Source: Strigamia acuminata (Eukaryota; Arthropoda; Chilopoda; Geophilomorpha; Linotaeniidae). From it: 35,765 nucleotides of DNA. The stretch is from NCBI GenBank assembly GCA_949358305.1, contig CASHSZ010000014.1, forward strand, positions 1 to 35,765, read 5' to 3'. A program made the position numbers and the translations under genes. Numbering within the stretch: position 1 is the first letter of the stretch; every line of letters begins with the position of its first letter. Positions 1-10,185 of the stretch are shown one piece after another. The notes beneath the pieces were generated by a model that was given only the letters and a program-made list of their open reading frames with translations, did no database searches and was not told where the DNA came from.

Positions 1-640
1 TACACACGCGTGTTTCACGAAATGGAGTGTGGCGCAATAGATAAAAATCTTTCTTCCTTTTTTTGTTGCGCGTCGTGATACCTTGACGTAACTGCGACAA
101 CGTGAATAGGTGGGGGGAGGGATTTTGGTACTGTAAGTAGTGCGAGTGTCTATTTTCAAACAAACGAGCGAGTGGAGAGACGATTCACGCATTCACTCGA
201 CCGCCCGCCCGTGCGCGTGCGTACATTACATTAGCATGTGCACACGCGCACGGGCGGGAGACCCCGTGCATCGCCATCACTTTTTAATTTTTAACAAGCA
301 TGCGAGGTGGTCTTCATTGCGTTGTGTGAGTTTTCTGGACCAAACTCGACGTGTGTAATTGACCAATTTGTTTTATTTTCACACAACGAACAGACGAATG
401 AAGAAACAAACAAAGAAAGAAGCGGCATTCATTTAACACATACTTTGTCATTGTTTTGGCATTTTTGGCACGTCGAGACAGACTTAATCACGCCGTGCAG
501 TTTCAAACTCTGTTTGGTTTTGTTTGGTTTGGGTTTTTCTTCCCCCCCCCCCCCCCCCTCTCCCCTACGTTTTATTTGCATCTACAAGTATTTGCTTCTC
601 ATTAAATTACGTTTATTCATTTTCTCTTTCTTTCCAAATG
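1..640. other. Intergenic, no gene supported
   Basis: I see no coding region here. The open frames are short, overlap one another and carry low-complexity runs. Visible structure is limited to a GC-rich hairpin (204-258, listed separately) and a run of 17 cytosines at 542-558 followed by a pyrimidine-rich stretch. Confidence 0.5.
204..258. repeat. GC-rich 16-bp perfect hairpin
   Basis: Bases 204-219 (CCCGCCCGTGCGCGTG) are the exact reverse complement of 243-258, separated by a 23-base loop. The surrounding DNA is not GC-rich, so the stem stands out. No function can be assigned. Confidence 0.7.
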
Positions 641-1065
641 GGTAAACAGAAGACCTCGGCTAGACGCGTGTACCCGGCGCGTTGTTACTACGCGCGCGAC
701 CGAAGTGACTGGCCCAGCGTCTTGACCAATTATTAATTCAAATGTTAATTTTTTATTTCGCTCTTCTTCTACCAACTGTCTTGCGCCGAGACCGCCGGTG
801 TAGAGGCAGTGGCATCGCGCGCGGATTTGGTCGGACAGGATTGTCGCGGCCATCCGCTTCGCGTTTATGTTGGAGGACCTAAACTCGTTTTTGGACGATT
901 GCCTTGGCGGTCGGTATGGTGGCGGAATCGACCACGGTGGCGGAATCGACCACGGTGGCGTGCAGGGAGATGGAGATGGAGGAGCCCCGAAACCATCCGA
1001 GAAGCTTTGCGTGCAGTGGCGGCGGCCACCTCGGTGGCCACCGCAATCGAATGCGTCGTTGGATT
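640..1065 (+). other. GC-rich open island, possible exon
   Basis: This stretch is clearly more GC-rich than its AT-rich flanks, and all three plus frames stay open over much of 809-1190. Candidate starts are an ATG at 638 (a short Lys/Arg-rich peptide) and an ATG at 867 (frame beginning MLEDLNSFLDDCLGG). An 18-bp tandem duplication of GTGGCGGAATCGACCACG sits near 920-956 and gives repeated Gly-Gly-Ile-Asp-His in one frame. No domain is recognised and no splice structure convinces me. It could equally be the first exon or 5' leader of a gene. Confidence 0.2.
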
Positions 1066-1250
1066 TGTCAATTTTTTTCTATTTTCATTCCAATTTTTAC
1101 TCCAATTTTTTTATTCAATTTCTATTACAATTTTCATTCGATTTTTATTCAATTTTTGTTTCAATCTTTATTCAATTTTTATTCAGATTTTCTCTCTAAT
1201 TTTCGATTTGTTTTGTTTGTCTGTTTTGTTAAATAGAAAAATAAAATAAA
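1066..1250. repeat. T-rich degenerate simple repeat
   Basis: Imperfect repetition of a CAATTTTTATTC-like motif, ending in an AAATA run. The frames running through it (Phe/Ile/Ser-rich) are low-complexity artefacts. Confidence 0.7.
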
Positions 1251-2170
1251 ATAAACAAATCTTTGGATTTTTTATGTGGGCGTGTTTGAGTGGCGGTGGA
1301 GAAAATGGGATTATCTAGACCAAAAGAGAGAACAACGTGAGCACCCTGTTTGGTTACGTAATTGCTAGGGGCCACGCACATTCCAAGAAGGAGGGTAATA
1401 AAGAAAGGTCGTGTAAAGGCGATAAAAAAGGTAGACGTTTTGTTCCGCAACATCGCCCAAACGATAGAATAAACAAGCGGACGGATGGGCAGGGAGAAGA
1501 AAAGCACGCGCGCGATCAAACGCGGTGGGTAAAATGTCAGTTGATTCTATTAGTCAGTCCTGGTCGAGGAGCATGCTGTCTTTAACGATTGAATCGAGGA
1601 TGGCACAAAGGAGATTCCGTACCTTGTGTGAGACAAGGTCTCCCATTGAAATCTGAAAATTTAAATCTGCAGTGGTGCGCCCCTGTCGGTTGAGCGAACG
1701 ATTGAGACGAGTGGTCGAGGTTATCCGCAGCAGCCAACTATTGTTTATTTTTTAACACACATCCATGTCTGCCCCTATTCATTGCGACGCGTCTAACCGA
1801 CACATTTGGTTGGCCGGTGACTGCGCAACGCAGCGAGTCTGGGACATGAGACCAGACAGACACCGAAACCCTCCGGATCCCCGCGAAGGTCCGAAACGAA
1901 CGGTTTGGAAGTGCTCGTGAATCTGGCGAACGCGGTGATATGAATTCGCGTCATTTAGGACGATGCGACGCGCACCGAGAGATGAAATTTAAATCGTAAA
2001 CCGATCGAAACGTTTACGATCTTCGTTTCACACAACACCTAATACGACAATGCAATTAATGGTTGGAGTACACGATGTGAAATTAATTTCACGAATCGGG
2101 GAATCAATTTCTATTTTCTTCTCTCTACGTATCATTTTTATCCTGTAGTCTTTGTGCGTCTTTTCGTTTT
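1251..2170. other. Intergenic, no gene supported
   Basis: No feature can be supported. A 40-codon frame from an ATG at 1534 (MSVDSISQSW...) is open but too short to call. The sequence is non-repetitive. Confidence 0.4.
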
Positions 2171-2176
2171 TTCCTT

Positions 2177-2400
2177 GAAATCAGGTTTTCGTGAAACCTG
2201 ATCCTGGGGTTATCCATGCGTCACATCCGCCTGGTAGGTTATTTTTTCCTCGAAATCAGGTTTTCGTGAAACCTGACCCTGGGGTTATCCACGCGTCACA
2301 TCTGACCGGTATGTTGTTTTTTTCTTCGAAATCAGGTTTTCGTGAAACTTGATCCTGGGGTTATTCACGCGTCACATCCGCCCGGTAGGTTCACGACGCG
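2177..2400 (+). repeat. Three tandem copies of a ~75-bp unit
   Basis: The motif GAAATCAGGTTTTCGTGAAA recurs at 2177, 2252 and 2328. Each copy is followed by near-identical text containing CCTGGGGTTATCCA/TTC and GCGTCACATC. The spacing is 75 and 76 bp. Within a unit, ATCAGGTTTTCGTGAAACCTGAT is itself a near-palindrome (CAGGTTT / AAACCTG), so each copy can form a small hairpin. Function unknown. Confidence 0.85.
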
Positions 2401-3117
2401 CGATCACGAGATAATATTGTTTGCCGACGCGCGCATCATATTCGAGCGTGCGTGTAGCCCGTTCCCCGCGATCACATTGCGACGCAAAGTCGTCCACGAC
2501 TCCAATGTGCATCCGCGCGTGGTCGCGCTGCAATACGGAATGCGCTCACGACTCCAATGCACGGTTTTTGGGCGTTTATTAAACATTTTTTGACGTTATT
2601 ACGTGTGATCGCGCGTATATTTTGTTGACGAGAAAGAAAAAAAAAAATTCCTCAAAAGCCGGACCAAGGTTTCGATACAGTACGCTAATTTATCTTTTAT
2701 TTTTGCAATGTGTGCGCGTCCAATACAAGCATAAAACTAGCGCGAGAATACCGCGATGGACGACCGATCGCAACTGCCGTTCCGCATGGCGTTTGTCCAT
2801 CTCCCGACCTGAAAGGAGAGAAAAATAGAACGCCAATTCGGTCTCAGTCCTGCCAACGGGACCCGACAGTCAGTGGCTAAAAAGCACACCAGACAACAGG
2901 TGATACACGAAATCAACGACAGGTGTCCCAAACTTTTCACACAATCATGATTGTTCCACAAAGCCGAACCGAACACGACAAATAATTTAACAAACAAACA
3001 GTAATAACAACGATGTTAAACCACTTGTTTGATGATGAAATTGTACGACAACTACTATTTATTTATTTAATTAAAACATAACAACACACGAAAGAAGAAA
3101 TAAAGAAAAAGAAAAAA
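2401..3117. other. Intergenic, no gene supported
   Basis: Mixed-composition DNA with no open frame that looks coding and no recognised element. An A-run lies at 2638-2647. Confidence 0.4.
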
Positions 3118-3204
3118 ATAAAATAAAATTAAATAAAATAAAATAAAATAAAATAAAATAAAATAAAATAAAATAAAATAAAATAAAATAAAATAAAATA
3201 AAAA
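3118..3204. repeat. (AAAAT)n microsatellite
   Basis: About 80 bp of AAATA/AAAAT pentamers, located immediately 3' of the stop codon of the minus-strand gene ending at 3220 (so in its presumed 3' UTR). An AATAAA polyadenylation hexamer is inevitably present on the plus strand, not the gene strand. Confidence 0.9.
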
Positions 3205-3219
3205 ATTCGAATGATCTGT

Positions 3220-4655
3220 CTAGTCGACATTGTCATCGTCATCATCTTCACCATCGTCACTATCACCATCGTCACTATCACCATCGTCACTATCAACATC
3301 GTCACCGTCGTCGTCATCATCAATTACCCTCTGAAAAGAAAGAAAAAATAAGAGAAACAATCAAAAAAGGTGGATGCGCACCAAACATGTTTACCGGTTG
3401 GCAGACCCGTTGCTGAAACTTGTACAGCGATTCGACAGACTTGATCGAAGTCAACGCCATCAAATCGACACACTGAAAATTATCAAACAAAAATGAATGT
3501 ACATGAAAGGTCGAAAAGTGGTCGCGCGCGTCATCGTGCGTTTTATTCTTACCTTGCCAGACAATTTCTTTAACACGGATTCGACCGTGTCCGCCGCAAT
3601 AGACGATAAAAGAATGCCACCATCGCGCGTTTTCTCGGCGACCGGTTCGACATCATCCCGCTCCCGCTGCTCCCGTTCCCCTGATCTCGCCTCCGCCACC
3701 TCCACTTCACCCATAGCCACTTCAACTTCCGCTTCCACTCCATCCACGTCCACCTCTCTATCCTCCTCAGTTATCTCCACCTCCACTTCCATATCATACA
3801 CATCTGTATCGACCCAGTCCAGGTCGCTTTCCATCCGCTTCAACTTCTTCTCCATTGATCTCAACCGACCTATCATCTCCTTCCTGCCACGCCACCTCCA
3901 ACCCATGTACTCTTCGATCCTCTCAATTCGTTTGGTTGTCCCCGTGAATCTCTTTGCTAGAGTCCACGCGATCTGCCTGGCTTTTTTCACCGCCCCCGCC
4001 ACCGTCTTTTTCTCGCGCTGCGGCGGTGGCAGCAGTGGCGACGCCTCTCCTCGACACGACTTGAAAGAGAGAAAAAAGACAAACGGATAAAAAAAAAAAA
4101 AAAAACAAAAAAAAAAAAAACGGATGAACAAATAAATAGATTGATGACAAATAAAGCAAACGAACGAATCAGTACCTCGTTAACTTGCGCCGGGTCTTCC
4201 ATCTCTCCATCACCCACTAAACAAGCGCGTTTAGATGGAATAGGATCCATTTTTGACGGCGTGTCGGTCAATGGCACAGCGGACGACAAATTCGATGTAG
4301 TCGTCGTTTCCTCTTCCCCATCCCCTCCAATCTCTCTGTTTTTCTCCGTAGCGACCTGTAAAAAAAGAAAAAAAAAAAAAAAAAAAAAAAAAAGTGAGGA
4401 AGATGGAGGTTATATAAATGAATAAAACCTGAACAAAGGAAAACGAATGGGACGTAAACTCAGTTTCGATCTCTGTTAACGACGGACGAAACGTCCAATG
4501 GACGTTAGTCACACGCATCACCTCGCTCACTCGCTCACTCATTCACTCATTCGCTCACTCACTCACTCGGGACTGTACGTTTGACAAAAATTCGTGATAA
4601 AAATTACCCCAATTACATTAAAATCTTCTATCAATTGTGGTACTAAGGCGTCCAT
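3220..4655 (-). CDS. Unrecognised five-exon gene, acidic tail
   Basis: A spliced gene that I do not recognise. Proposed exons on the minus strand are 4655-4608 (MDALVPQLIEDFNVIG), 4355-4176, 4059-3553, 3472-3395 and 3330-3220. All junctions are phase 0, every internal intron begins GT and ends AG, and the joined frame is open for about 307 codons, ending in TAG. Exon 2 is Ser/Thr/acidic. Exon 3 holds a Lys/Arg-rich segment (KKARQIAWTLAKRF), a likely coiled coil (RRERIEE-like; EKKLKRMESDLDW) and a Glu/Val-rich stretch. Exon 5 is almost purely Asp/Gly/Ser (DDDDDGDDVDSDDGDSDD). The basic core with an acidic tail resembles nuclear or chromatin-associated proteins, but that is only an analogy. The first exon is the least certain: an alternative upstream Met at 4542 lies in a GT-bordered open segment that could be spliced to exon 2 instead. 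Confidence 0.7.
4525..4569. repeat. (CACT)n simple repeat
   Basis: Tandem CACT/CATT/CGCT tetramers lie within the first intron of the gene at 3220-4655, or within its alternative first exon. If translated on the minus strand it gives a Ser-Glu-rich run, which is one reason to doubt that alternative exon. Confidence 0.85.
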
Positions 4656-4950
4656 GATGTCGGGTGGTTAGTTCTGCATCCAGGAGGCATAGACAAGACC
4701 AATCACGACTCTGCTCATTGTTGGCCAATCAAATCGCTTCGTACGATGGCGCCAAATTCGATTGTTGGACTGCTTTCTATCGTGTTTTAGAGATTTTTGA
4801 GAGAAATCTTACGACGAGAAAACTCTTCTCTTTTTTTTTCCATGGAAAGACACACGGGTTAACCACCAAAAATATTTATTTATTTATTTACGTGTGTTTT
4901 GTAGACGACGCGTCTTCTATCGCGTGACACACGCGTGTAAAAGCTAAGTT
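4656..4950. other. Upstream region of the 3220-4655 gene
   Basis: This 295-base gap probably holds the minus-strand promoter of the unrecognised gene. I see no clear TATA or other named motif and no coding frame worth calling. Confidence 0.35.
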
Positions 4951-6112
4951 CGCGCGTTCGACATGTGAATGCAAAACGTTGACCATACGTCGCCGCGCGC
5001 GTCGCCGCGCCGCAAGTGGACGAATTCCCCGAAATCGCGCGAACGCCGAAAGTTGAAAATATTCAACTTTGACGCGCGCGACCACTCGTTGCCACCTTTG
5101 TTTTCCAGTGAAATCATTGATTTTTACATTGAAAACAGTCACATTCTATTGAAATGAATTGTTTTCACGTCAAAACAATACACGAAAAACAATACAAGAA
5201 AAAAAGAGTTCATAAACAAATACAATCCTTTCGACGGTGCGCGTGGAAATTACATGCCGCTCAATGCTCGCCTGCTGCGGCCGGGGAGATTGCAATTTCC
5301 CGTCGAGCAAGCAAACACAAAAACCCACCAAATTTTCAACTTTTCCCATTTTAAAAAACAATTAAATATTCTTTAAATTAATAATCAACAATGAAATACC
5401 AAAAAAAATCAATTCTTAAGCAACTTAACAATTTTTGTTTTTGTGCTGCATGGGAACCAAAAAATTGGTTGACGCGAGCTTGTGACATGCGCTGCACAGC
5501 CTCGCGAATCCTAAGTGCGTCCTCAGCCATACGCGTCGGCCTTGACGCGCGCGTTTAGACGCGCACATGTGAACTTAGCTTTGTGCGCGTCCAGATGCGC
5601 TCGTCTAGACGACCGCGTCAGGGCCGACGCGTATAGTTGTGGATGCCTCTAGGATTCGTGAGGCTGTGCAGCGCGTGTCATAAGCGCGTCTCAATTAATT
5701 TTTTTTATTCCCATGCTGCACGTCGTTTTGAATTAACAATACTCGAAAATAGTCGTTTTAACTTTGAAAATAATTGTTTTAATTTCGAAAATATTCGCTT
5801 TCATATCAAAGTGTCCATTCTCACGCTATATAATGTTTAATACGTAATTTTATTATAAAAAATTTCCAATGTATAAACTTTATTTCTGTTTTCAGTTTCC
5901 TGATATGATTAAAGAAAATCCTAAATATTATTTCCAAACATTTATCAAATTCTTTTCAAAAGCAGTTGTGGAGGCGTCTACTACGAACGTGTCATCGTGG
6001 GCGTCAAATTTGAATATTTTTAACTTTCTGCGTTTGCACGAATTCGCAGAATTCGTCCACTGGCATCGTGGCGACGCATGGTCGACATTTTGTATTCATA
6101 TGTGACGCGCAC
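4951..6112. repeat. Large imperfect palindrome (PAL1)
   Basis: 4951-5093 matches the reverse complement of 5975-6112, sharing for example GTGGACGAATTC and AAAGTTnAAAATATTCAA in the same order. Internally, 5440-5567 matches the reverse complement of 5585-5712 (shared blocks include GCGCTGCACAGCCTC, CGAATCCTA and TACGCGTCGGCC), around a ~15-base centre near 5575. The two pairs share one axis, offset by indels, so the whole is one aged inverted repeat with AT-rich inserts. Frames inside it are not coding. It may be a foldback or MITE-like transposon; no transposase is present and I could not define a target-site duplication. Confidence 0.75.
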
Positions 6113-6185
6113 TCTATTTACTCACGTAGAACACACGAATCGCGCGCGTCAACGCGCACATGTAAATTTAGTTTCACTGAATCGC

Positions 6186-7031
6186 GTACGAGTTTTTCTC
6201 TTTTTCAACGCGGAATCGTATTCGACTCGCTTTCTAGTCGAGTACGAGTTTTTCCCTTTTTCAACGCGAAATCGTATTCGACTCGCTTTCGAGTCGAGTA
6301 CGAGTTTTGCCCTTCTTCAACGCGAAATCGTATTCGACTCGTTTTCGAGTCGAGTACGAGTTTTGCCCTTCTTCAACGCGAAATCGTATTCGACTCGCTT
6401 TCGAGTCGAGTACGAGTTTTGCCCTTCTTCAACGCGAAATCGTATTCGACTCGCTTTCGAGTCGAGTACGAGTTTTGCCCTTCTTCAACGCGAAATCGTA
6501 TTCGACTCGTTTTCGAGTCGAGTACGAGTTTTGCCCTTCTTCAACGCGAAATCGTATTCGACTCGTTTTCGAGTCGAGTACGAGTTTTGCCCTTCTTCAA
6601 CGCGAAATCGTATTCGACTCGTTTTCGAGTCGAGTACGAGTTTTGCCCTTCTTCAACGCGAAATCGTATTCGACTCGCTTTCGAGTCGAGTACGAGTTTT
6701 GCCCTTCTTCAACGCGAAATCGTATTCGACTCGTTTTCGAGTCGAGTACGAGTTTTGCCCTTCTTCAACGCGAAATCGTATTCGACTCGCTTTCGAGTCG
6801 AGTACGAGTTTTGCCCTTCTTCAACGCGAAATCGTATTCGACTCGTTTTCGAGTCGAGTACGAGTTTTGCCCTTCTTCAACGCGAAATCGTATTCGACTC
6901 GTTTTCGAGTCGAGTACGAGTTTTGCCCTTCTTCAACGCGAAATCGTATTCGACTCGCTTTCGAGTCGAGTACGAGTTTTGCCCTTCTTCAACGCGAAAT
7001 CGTATTCGACTCGCTTTCGAGTCGAATACGA
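6186..7031 (+). repeat. 56-bp tandem array, left arm
   Basis: Fifteen copies with an exact 56-bp period (GTTTTGCCC-type anchors at 6192, 6248, 6304 and so on to 6976). The unit contains TACGAGTTTTGCCCTTCTTC and ends in a CGTATTCGACTCG...CGAGTCGAGTACG inverted motif. The two leftmost copies are the most diverged. Because 56 is not a multiple of 3 and the unit has no plus-strand stop in any frame, all three frames stay open for about 300 codons and carry a 56-residue super-period. That is an arithmetic artefact, not a gene. Confidence 0.95.
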
Positions 7032-7120
7032 GATAGTCGATGACCCGTTCCCGGACTTTGACTCGTACGACTCGTATTCGAGATGTATTCGAGATGTATT
7101 CGAATCGTATTCGAGTCGTA

Positions 7121-7483
7121 TTCGAGATGGTCGATGATTTCCACTCGCTCGTATACGCGTTGTATACGAGCTCGTATTTTGATCGTAATCGTAAACGAAT
7201 CGTTTACAAGTCGTATACGAGTTGTATACGACGTGTATACACCTCGTATACGAACGAAGTTTGGAAAATCCACCGGATACTTACTACGACATGAAAACAC
7301 ATAGTAGTCACATACGTCTTATTTGGAAATTGTGTTTTCCCAAACTTCGTTCGTATACGAGGTGTATACACGTCGTATACAACTTGTATACGACTTGTAA
7401 ACGATTCGTTTACGATTACGATCAAAATACGAGCTCGTATACAACGCGTATACGAGCGAGTGGAAATCATCGACCATCTCGAA
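7121..7483. repeat. Core palindrome B1
   Basis: About 145 bp (7121-7265) is almost the perfect reverse complement of 7339-7483, around a loop of about 73 bp. The arms are rich in TCGTATACGA-type palindromic words. A near-identical copy in the same orientation follows at 7735-8097. Confidence 0.9.
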
Positions 7484-7734
7484 TGCGACTCGAATACGAT
7501 TCGAATACATCTCGAATACATCTCGTTTTCGAGTCGAGTACGAATTTTGCCCTTCTTCAACGCGAAATCGTATTCGATTCGCTTTCGAATCGTATACGAG
7601 ATGGTCGATGATTTTTGTTTCCCGGACTTTGATTCGTATTCGAGTTGTTACGAGTTCGTATTTTGATCGTATTCGTATTCGAATCGAATTCGAATCGTAT
7701 TCGAATCGAATACGAATCGAATTCGAGTCGTATT

Positions 7735-8097
7735 CGAGATGGTCGATGATTTCCACTCGCTCGTATACGCGTTGTATACGAGCTCGTATTTTGATCGTAA
7801 TCGTAAACGAGTCGTTTACAAGTCGTATACGAGTTGTATACGACGTGTATACACCTCGTATACGAACGAAGTTTGGAAAATCCACCGGATACTTACTACG
7901 ACATGAAAACACATAGTAGTCACATACGTCTTATTTGGAAATTGTGTTTTCACAAACTTCGTTCGTATACGAGGTGTATACACGTCGTATACAACTCGTA
8001 TACGACTTGTAAACGATTCGTTTACGATTACGATCAAAATACGAGCTCGTATACAACGCGTATACGAGCGAGTGGAAATCATCGACCATCTCGAATA
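7735..8097. repeat. Core palindrome B2
   Basis: Direct duplicate of 7121-7483: arms 7735-7880 and 7952-8097, with the same non-palindromic loop. The two copies differ by only a handful of bases, for example the loop-side TTTTCCCAAAC in B1 against TTTTCACAAAC in B2. One 56-bp unit (about 7524-7580) is stranded between B1 and B2. Confidence 0.9.
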
Positions 8098-8187
8098 CGA
8101 CTCGAATACGATTCGAATACATCTCGAATACATCTCGAATACGAGTCGTACGAGTCAAAGTCCGGGAACGGGTCATCGACTATCTCG

Positions 8188-8869
8188 TATTCGACTCGAA
8201 AACGAGTCGAATACGATTTCGCGTTGAAGAAGGGCAAAATTCGCATTCGACTCGAAAACGAGTCGAATACGAATTCGCATTCGACTCGAAAACGAGTCGA
8301 ATACGATTTCGCGTTGAAGAAGGGCAAAACTCGTACTCGACTCGAAAACGAGTCGAATACGATTTCGCGTTGGAGAAGGGCAAAACTCGTACTCGACTCG
8401 AAAACGAGTCGAATACGATTTCGCGTTGAAGAAGGGCAAAATTCGCATTCGACTCGAAAACGAGTCGAATACGATTTCGCGTTGAAGAAGGGCAAAACTC
8501 GCATTCGACTAGAAAACGAGTCGAATACGATTTCGCGTTGTAGAAAGGGCAAAACTCGTACTCGACTCGAAAGCGAGTCGAATACGATTTCGCGTTGAAG
8601 AAAGGCAAAACTCGTACTCGACTCGAAAACGAGTCGAATACGATTTCGCGTTGGAGAAGGGCAAAACTCGTACTCGACTCGAAAACGAGTCGAATACGAT
8701 TTTGCGTTGAAGAAGGGCAAAATTCGCATTCGACTCGAAAACGAGTCGAATACGATTTCGCGTTGAAGAAGGGCAAAACTCGCATTCGACTAGAAAACGA
8801 GTCGAATACGATTTCGCGTTGAAGAAGGGCAAAACTCGTACTCGACTAGAAAGCGAGTCGAATACGAGA
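8188..8869 (-). repeat. 56-bp tandem array, right arm
   Basis: Reverse-complement array with GCGTTG anchors at 8221, 8311, 8367, 8423, 8479, 8535, 8592, 8648, 8704, 8760 and 8816. The period is 56 bp apart from one 57-bp unit and one extra 34-bp partial unit. As on the left, open frames on the minus strand are artefacts of the stop-free unit. Confidence 0.95.
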
Positions 8870-9080
8870 TCATTTTTTGATCTGGGTCGTGAATGCGTCC
8901 GTATGTCACGCGAAGGCGTGTTGGAGTCGATTCCGAGTTCGTATTCCATCTTGAACGCGCATTGGAGACGTAAACCAGTTTATTTTACCCACTCTCGCTC
9001 GATCCCGCTTCATCGCTCCTTGTCGCTCCTGTGAAAAAAAATACATGAGAATGTGCAGAAATGAACCTTCCAATACTCAC
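8870..9080. other. Unassigned spacer
   Basis: Short stretch between PAL2 and the LTR-element remnant. No recognised feature. Confidence 0.4.
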
Positions 9081-9087
9081 ATGAAAA

Positions 9088-9651
9088 TTGACAACCTTGA
9101 CACAAAACAGTCTATTGACACTCCCAACACCACCCCGGACGTTTTCCGGAAGAGTTTGGTCCACCCGGAATCCCCAGAATAGTCGCCCCCGAAATGCGGA
9201 TTTCGCGGAAGCCAATCCGCGGAAAGGTTATAAGTTGAGAAAATTAGTTGATGGATCAATAGAACCATCCATAAATACTGATGATCTCTCACCTTATATC
9301 CCATCTTACCCGATTGAGACTTGGACACTCGACCAAAAGAGTGGAAGAATAGAGAATCACCCAAACCCTGATTGGATGAACGAAAGTTCAACCGTAAATA
9401 ATTCAAGTGAATTAAATAATCAAGAATTAGGAAATAATTCTGCTAATATGGAATTAGATCCCGAAGAAGTTACAACACCCGCTTCAAAAGAAAGCGACAT
9501 CGTAGTTAATAATCCAAAACATGATTATAACCTTAGGAAAAGGAAAAGAAGTTGTGAACTTTCACAACTGCAACCTCGTACGAAGCGAATTTCTACGACA
9601 GATCAAGAATGCACAACAGATTTTATACATCTGATTCAAGATCGCCGCTAG
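9088..9651 (+). pseudogene. Possible 3' end of an LTR-element pol
   Basis: An open frame of about 187 codons ending in TAG, without a good start (the first codon is TTG; the first in-frame ATG is at 9448), so it reads as the truncated tail of a longer gene. The segment KGYKLRKLVDGSIEPS followed by LSPYIP resembles the C-terminal module of retroviral-type integrases, and a further basic YNLRKRKR motif lies near the C-terminus. No catalytic part of integrase or reverse transcriptase remains. Support comes from position: it is 0.5 kb upstream of a purine tract and a 1.9-kb LTR in the same orientation. The family (Ty3/gypsy-like) is a guess. Confidence 0.4.
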
Positions 9652-10185
9652 TGATAGCGTATTTTTTTAAATAAAAATTTAAAAAAAAAAGATAAAAAAT
9701 CGGGTCACTTTTTGACCCACAAATTAGTCATGGTTAAATCATAAACCTATAGGAGAATAGGGTGAAAATACCCCGGGTAGAGAGTAGAGGATTTGTTCTC
9801 TCACAAGCTTCACACACATGTGCGAGTCAACTTTGACACCTGCGTCGATAGAAAAGTTCGTCGCGATTTCTTTCAAGAAAAACCTCGAGATTCGTGGTAA
9901 GACTCATGTATTACCAGTAAACTCGGAAAATTATGTGTCAGGACTTAATGTTATAATCCTTTCATGATAGAAAAGGACGAGAGAAAACTTCGGTGATTAA
10001 TTTCGTCTGAAAGAGACGAACACGTGACCTCGGCGTGAAGAAGAAAATTTCTCCTTCGAGAAAATTCGAAATTGGTAGTCACAGTATCTCCAAGATACAT
10101 CAGGTCCGAAAATAGCATTTATGCTAATTAGGAGAATAACGAAAATTCTATAAAATTTTATATAATTGTGTTATTAAGGGGGATG
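9652..10185 (+). other. LTR-element 3' noncoding and purine tract
   Basis: No coding frame. A 6-bp-stem hairpin GGGTCACTTTTTGACCC lies at 9704-9720. The segment ends in AAGGGGGATG (10176-10185), a polypurine tract directly abutting the LTR start, as expected for priming of plus-strand DNA synthesis. Confidence 0.55.

Larger units (their letters stand above)
6186..8869. mobile_element. Foldback-like composite palindrome (PAL2)
   Basis: A 2.7-kb inverted repeat. The left arm (6186-7031) is 15 head-to-tail copies of a 56-bp unit. The right arm (8188-8869) is 11 copies of its reverse complement plus a 34-bp partial copy. The outermost units match each other in detail: both carry a TCTAGTCGA variant in place of TCGAGTCGA. 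The core (7032-8187) carries flanking segments that also mirror each other and two copies of a 365-bp palindrome. Long inverted arms built from tandem modules are the hallmark of Drosophila FB/Galileo-type foldback elements. The mobile-element call is inferred from that architecture; no transposase or TSD is visible. Confidence 0.6.

Noticed and set aside
1534-1656. 40-codon ORF starting MSVDSISQSW
   Set aside because: Too short, no similarity recognised, no splice context.
3129-3323. ORF of MMMTTTVTMLIVTM type
   Set aside because: Shifted-frame shadow of the Asp-rich last exon running into the (AAAAT)n repeat.
6068-7137. Three overlapping ORFs of 276-322 codons with a repeated SSTRNRIRL-type pattern
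   Set aside because: All three frames are open because the 56-bp repeat unit has no stop and is not a multiple of 3. The mirrored array gives the same on the other strand. No start context, no composition shift, no non-repeat domain.
6186-8869. CRISPR-like array (regular 56-bp spacing)
   Set aside because: There are no unique spacers; the entire unit repeats. The surrounding genes are spliced eukaryotic genes.
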